Source of the DNA: Durusdinium trenchii
Taxonomy: Eukaryota; Sar; Dinophyceae; Suessiales; Symbiodiniaceae
NCBI GenBank assembly: GCA_963970005.1
Contig: CAXAMN010025262.1
Location: 565,535 to 629,534, forward strand
Direction of reading: 5' to 3'
DNA length: 64,000 bases
Part shown: positions 37,501-40,500 of the stretch, piece after piece
How positions within the stretch are numbered: position 1 is the stretch's first letter
How the letters are laid out: each line of letters starts with the position of its first letter
Made by a program: the position numbers and the translations under genes
Notes under the pieces: generated by a model
The model's input: only the letters and a program-made list of their open reading frames with translations
Databases searched by the model: none
Told to the model about the DNA's origin: nothing

Positions 37501-40500
37501 CTGCTTTGTGAACTGCCTCAACAATGTCGGCCGGAGACGCTCCTGGTGGCCAACCAGAGGAGTTGAGCAGCAGCCTGGGTACCACATGGAGGTTGCTGGA
37601 GGTGAGTCGAGGGTCGGCTGGCAACAGCTTCTTCCGCACTTCCGCAACTTCTTTGCTCCATGCTCGTACTGCAAGACCACGTCTGGTCATCAGCACTCCC
37701 GCGATGCCTGTGACTTTCTCAGCAGCGATGAGGAGTTCCCTGAGTGCTTTGGCATTGATGGGCCAAAACTTTGGAATCACTGTAACATCGATGGGCGAAG
37801 TGCCTCTCTCAAGGTAGTCCCGCACCAAAATTGAATCAGCTCCAGACAGTTGTAAGAGTTCGGGTCGAGCTGACTTGGGTACCTTCAGAACAATTTGCAG
37901 CTGATCATCCTCTTTGGTCGCTGATGGGTGACGATTGTGTCTGAACCCGTACACAGTGATCTGTTCTTTGAGCGAAGGCATGTGCTTGGCAATGAAGTTT
38001 CGAAAGAAGAGCACTGGGTTTGCCGCAGCATGGTCAAACTCAGCCTTCTGTGTCAAGCGGCTGTCAAACTCAAGCGCAAGCTCTGCAATTTCAGAGGTGT
38101 GAAATTCCGCTGCGGGGTCTTTTAAGGTGAAGTTGAATTTGCCGAAGATGGCCACCGCATGCGTGATTCTCTTATAAGTTTGTCCAGCAGCTTTATCATA
38201 CAAGATCACCTCAAATGGGCCGTGGGCTGCAACACCAAGAGCTGCTTTCGAGGAATCGTCCAGCTGAGGCAGGAGGGCGACGAAAGGATGCTTCGTTCCT
38301 AACTTGATCAGCTCAGACAAGTGTTGTTTTGTTGTCAAGACAATGCCACCATTATGCCCCGTCGCCTGCAAACCGTGAAGCTGATCCAATTGTTCACCCT
38401 TCTCATTGTGGAAGGGATGAGTTGTTCCAAGACGGAGATCCTCCCAGCGGGAAGGAGGTGCCTTCTTGGCCCAAGGGTCATGCACCGTGAGGGGATCAAC
38501 TGCAGGATCTGTCGGTGTCGAGCTGCTGACTGCTCCAGCTGCTTGGTACTGCTGTGGAATTCTTGCTTGATCGATGCGACCGAGGTGCAACAAGAGGCCT
38601 GAGGAAGCAAAGGTACGCAGCGTAGGATCAATGTCAGCACCCCATTGGCGCACTGCTTGTTCATGCACCCAAACATGCCATGGAGCATAGGCACTAGTGC
38701 GAAGGTCATTGAGCAAGCGTGAACTGGGCATAGGCATCAAGGTTCCGAACCTCCGGTACAGGTCAAAGAGCATCGTCCAACCACACAGGTGGGGTGGTGG
38801 ATTCGTGCGGATGAACGTGACATGCAGGACTGCGCCATCATGCATCACCTTTGCAGCAACATCCGTGGCAAGCTGGTTGCATAGAGGTTGAAGAGCATCA
38901 GGACCTCTCACAATGAAGTTGAAATCCCACCCATCACGATAGAGCTCGCACATGATCCAGTGCTGCTCCCAAAGGATAGGGACAATAGTGCTCTCAAAGG
39001 ATGCCGCACGACAGGTCAAGTCATTCAGGAAGCTGAGCTCACTGGTCTCTGGGTGCCATCGAGCTGGTGGTGCAAATTGGGCAGCTGGAATGTGCAATCG
39101 CAGGAGTTCACAGTGGTAGTCGAGGGCATCAGAGAAAAGCCACCCCGGGTTGGGGCTGGTAGCTTGGAGTCTCTGAAGAATGATGTTGCCTTGTTCTGTT
39201 TGGGCTGTGGCATCGGTGAGGGGCAGCCTCACACTCAGGGGGCGTCCCGGAAGACTGGATGATGTGGCGCCGGTATTTGGATTGCCTCTTGGGAAGGCTG
39301 GGTCAAGGGGGATTGTGGTGACCGGATCATTGTCACGTCCTCGTAGGGCAAGCTGGCAAAAGAAGTCGAGCCTCAACTGGAAGGCAAAACCACGCAGGAC
39401 GGATCGGCTCTGGCTTGGGTCCAGTGCTGTTGCGAGGCAATGAGCATATCATTGACTTGTCTGCGTTCCTCAATGGTTAGGATGCCCCAAAAGTAGCTGG
39501 CGTCAGGAAGGTGATCCAGAATCTCGGCTTTGGTGTAGAGCTGGAACATGATGGTCCAGCCGCACATATGCTCCGGTGGCCGAAGGAAGTCAAAGTCCAA
39601 GGCGGCCCTGTGCGGAGCAATGTCTAACATTCTACATGTGATGACAGCTGCACGCTGAGCACATTGTTGCGGAAGGCCGGCTACACGGATCCTGGTTTCA
39701 TGGGTCGTTCGCATCACCTGGATGAGAGCCCAATGACAGCCCACAAGCAAGAGGAGGCATGTGCAGCCCAGAGGGGCAAAATGAACTTCCTCAAATGCAC
39801 CCTCATCAAACTCACTGAGCGCGGGGTCCCACCTCATGAAACCACAGGCTTGGATAAAGTTTGGCTCCAAAGTCCTCAAAATCTTGAAGGCATTCTCAAG
39901 CTCATCTGAGGCAGCCCAGCCATGAGTCTCAACAGCGAAAGCAACTCTCTGTGGGAAAGTGGCACCGGCTGGAAGTTGAGCGACCGGCCGTTCTGAGTTG
40001 TGGTGGCCCCCTGCAAAGACAGGGCGGTCTTGCAGCCTGTCGATCACCAAGATGTCACCTGTGAAGCAGAAGGTGGGCGAAGTGATGGCACGAAAGTTGT
40101 GGGTCACCAGCATAAAGTCCCCTTTCGGTGTGACAATCTTGCACTGTCCGCAAATTTGTTTGGGAACAGCTTTGAGGTGAACCACAGTGCGAGGCGAAAT
40201 CTCAACCAAAGCAACAAGGGCATCATCGTTGTGGTTTCGGCTACGAACCAAAAGAAAGGGACCATCAGCAATTTGCTTGAGACGACCAGGGCCAAGAAAG
40301 ACCGAGAACTTGCCGGGAAAGAGAAGGTCAAGTTGAGTCTGGACACAACCAAGCGGATCTTGTTGGTCGATCGTAACAGCAAACAGAAGAGGCGGGTGCT
40401 CCCATGCGAGTGCAGCGAGCTGTTGGGGTCCTGTTGACTCCTGCAGAACTTTGAACAGGTGCTCAAAGCATGTCAGGGCTTCCTGGAACGATTCATGCCT

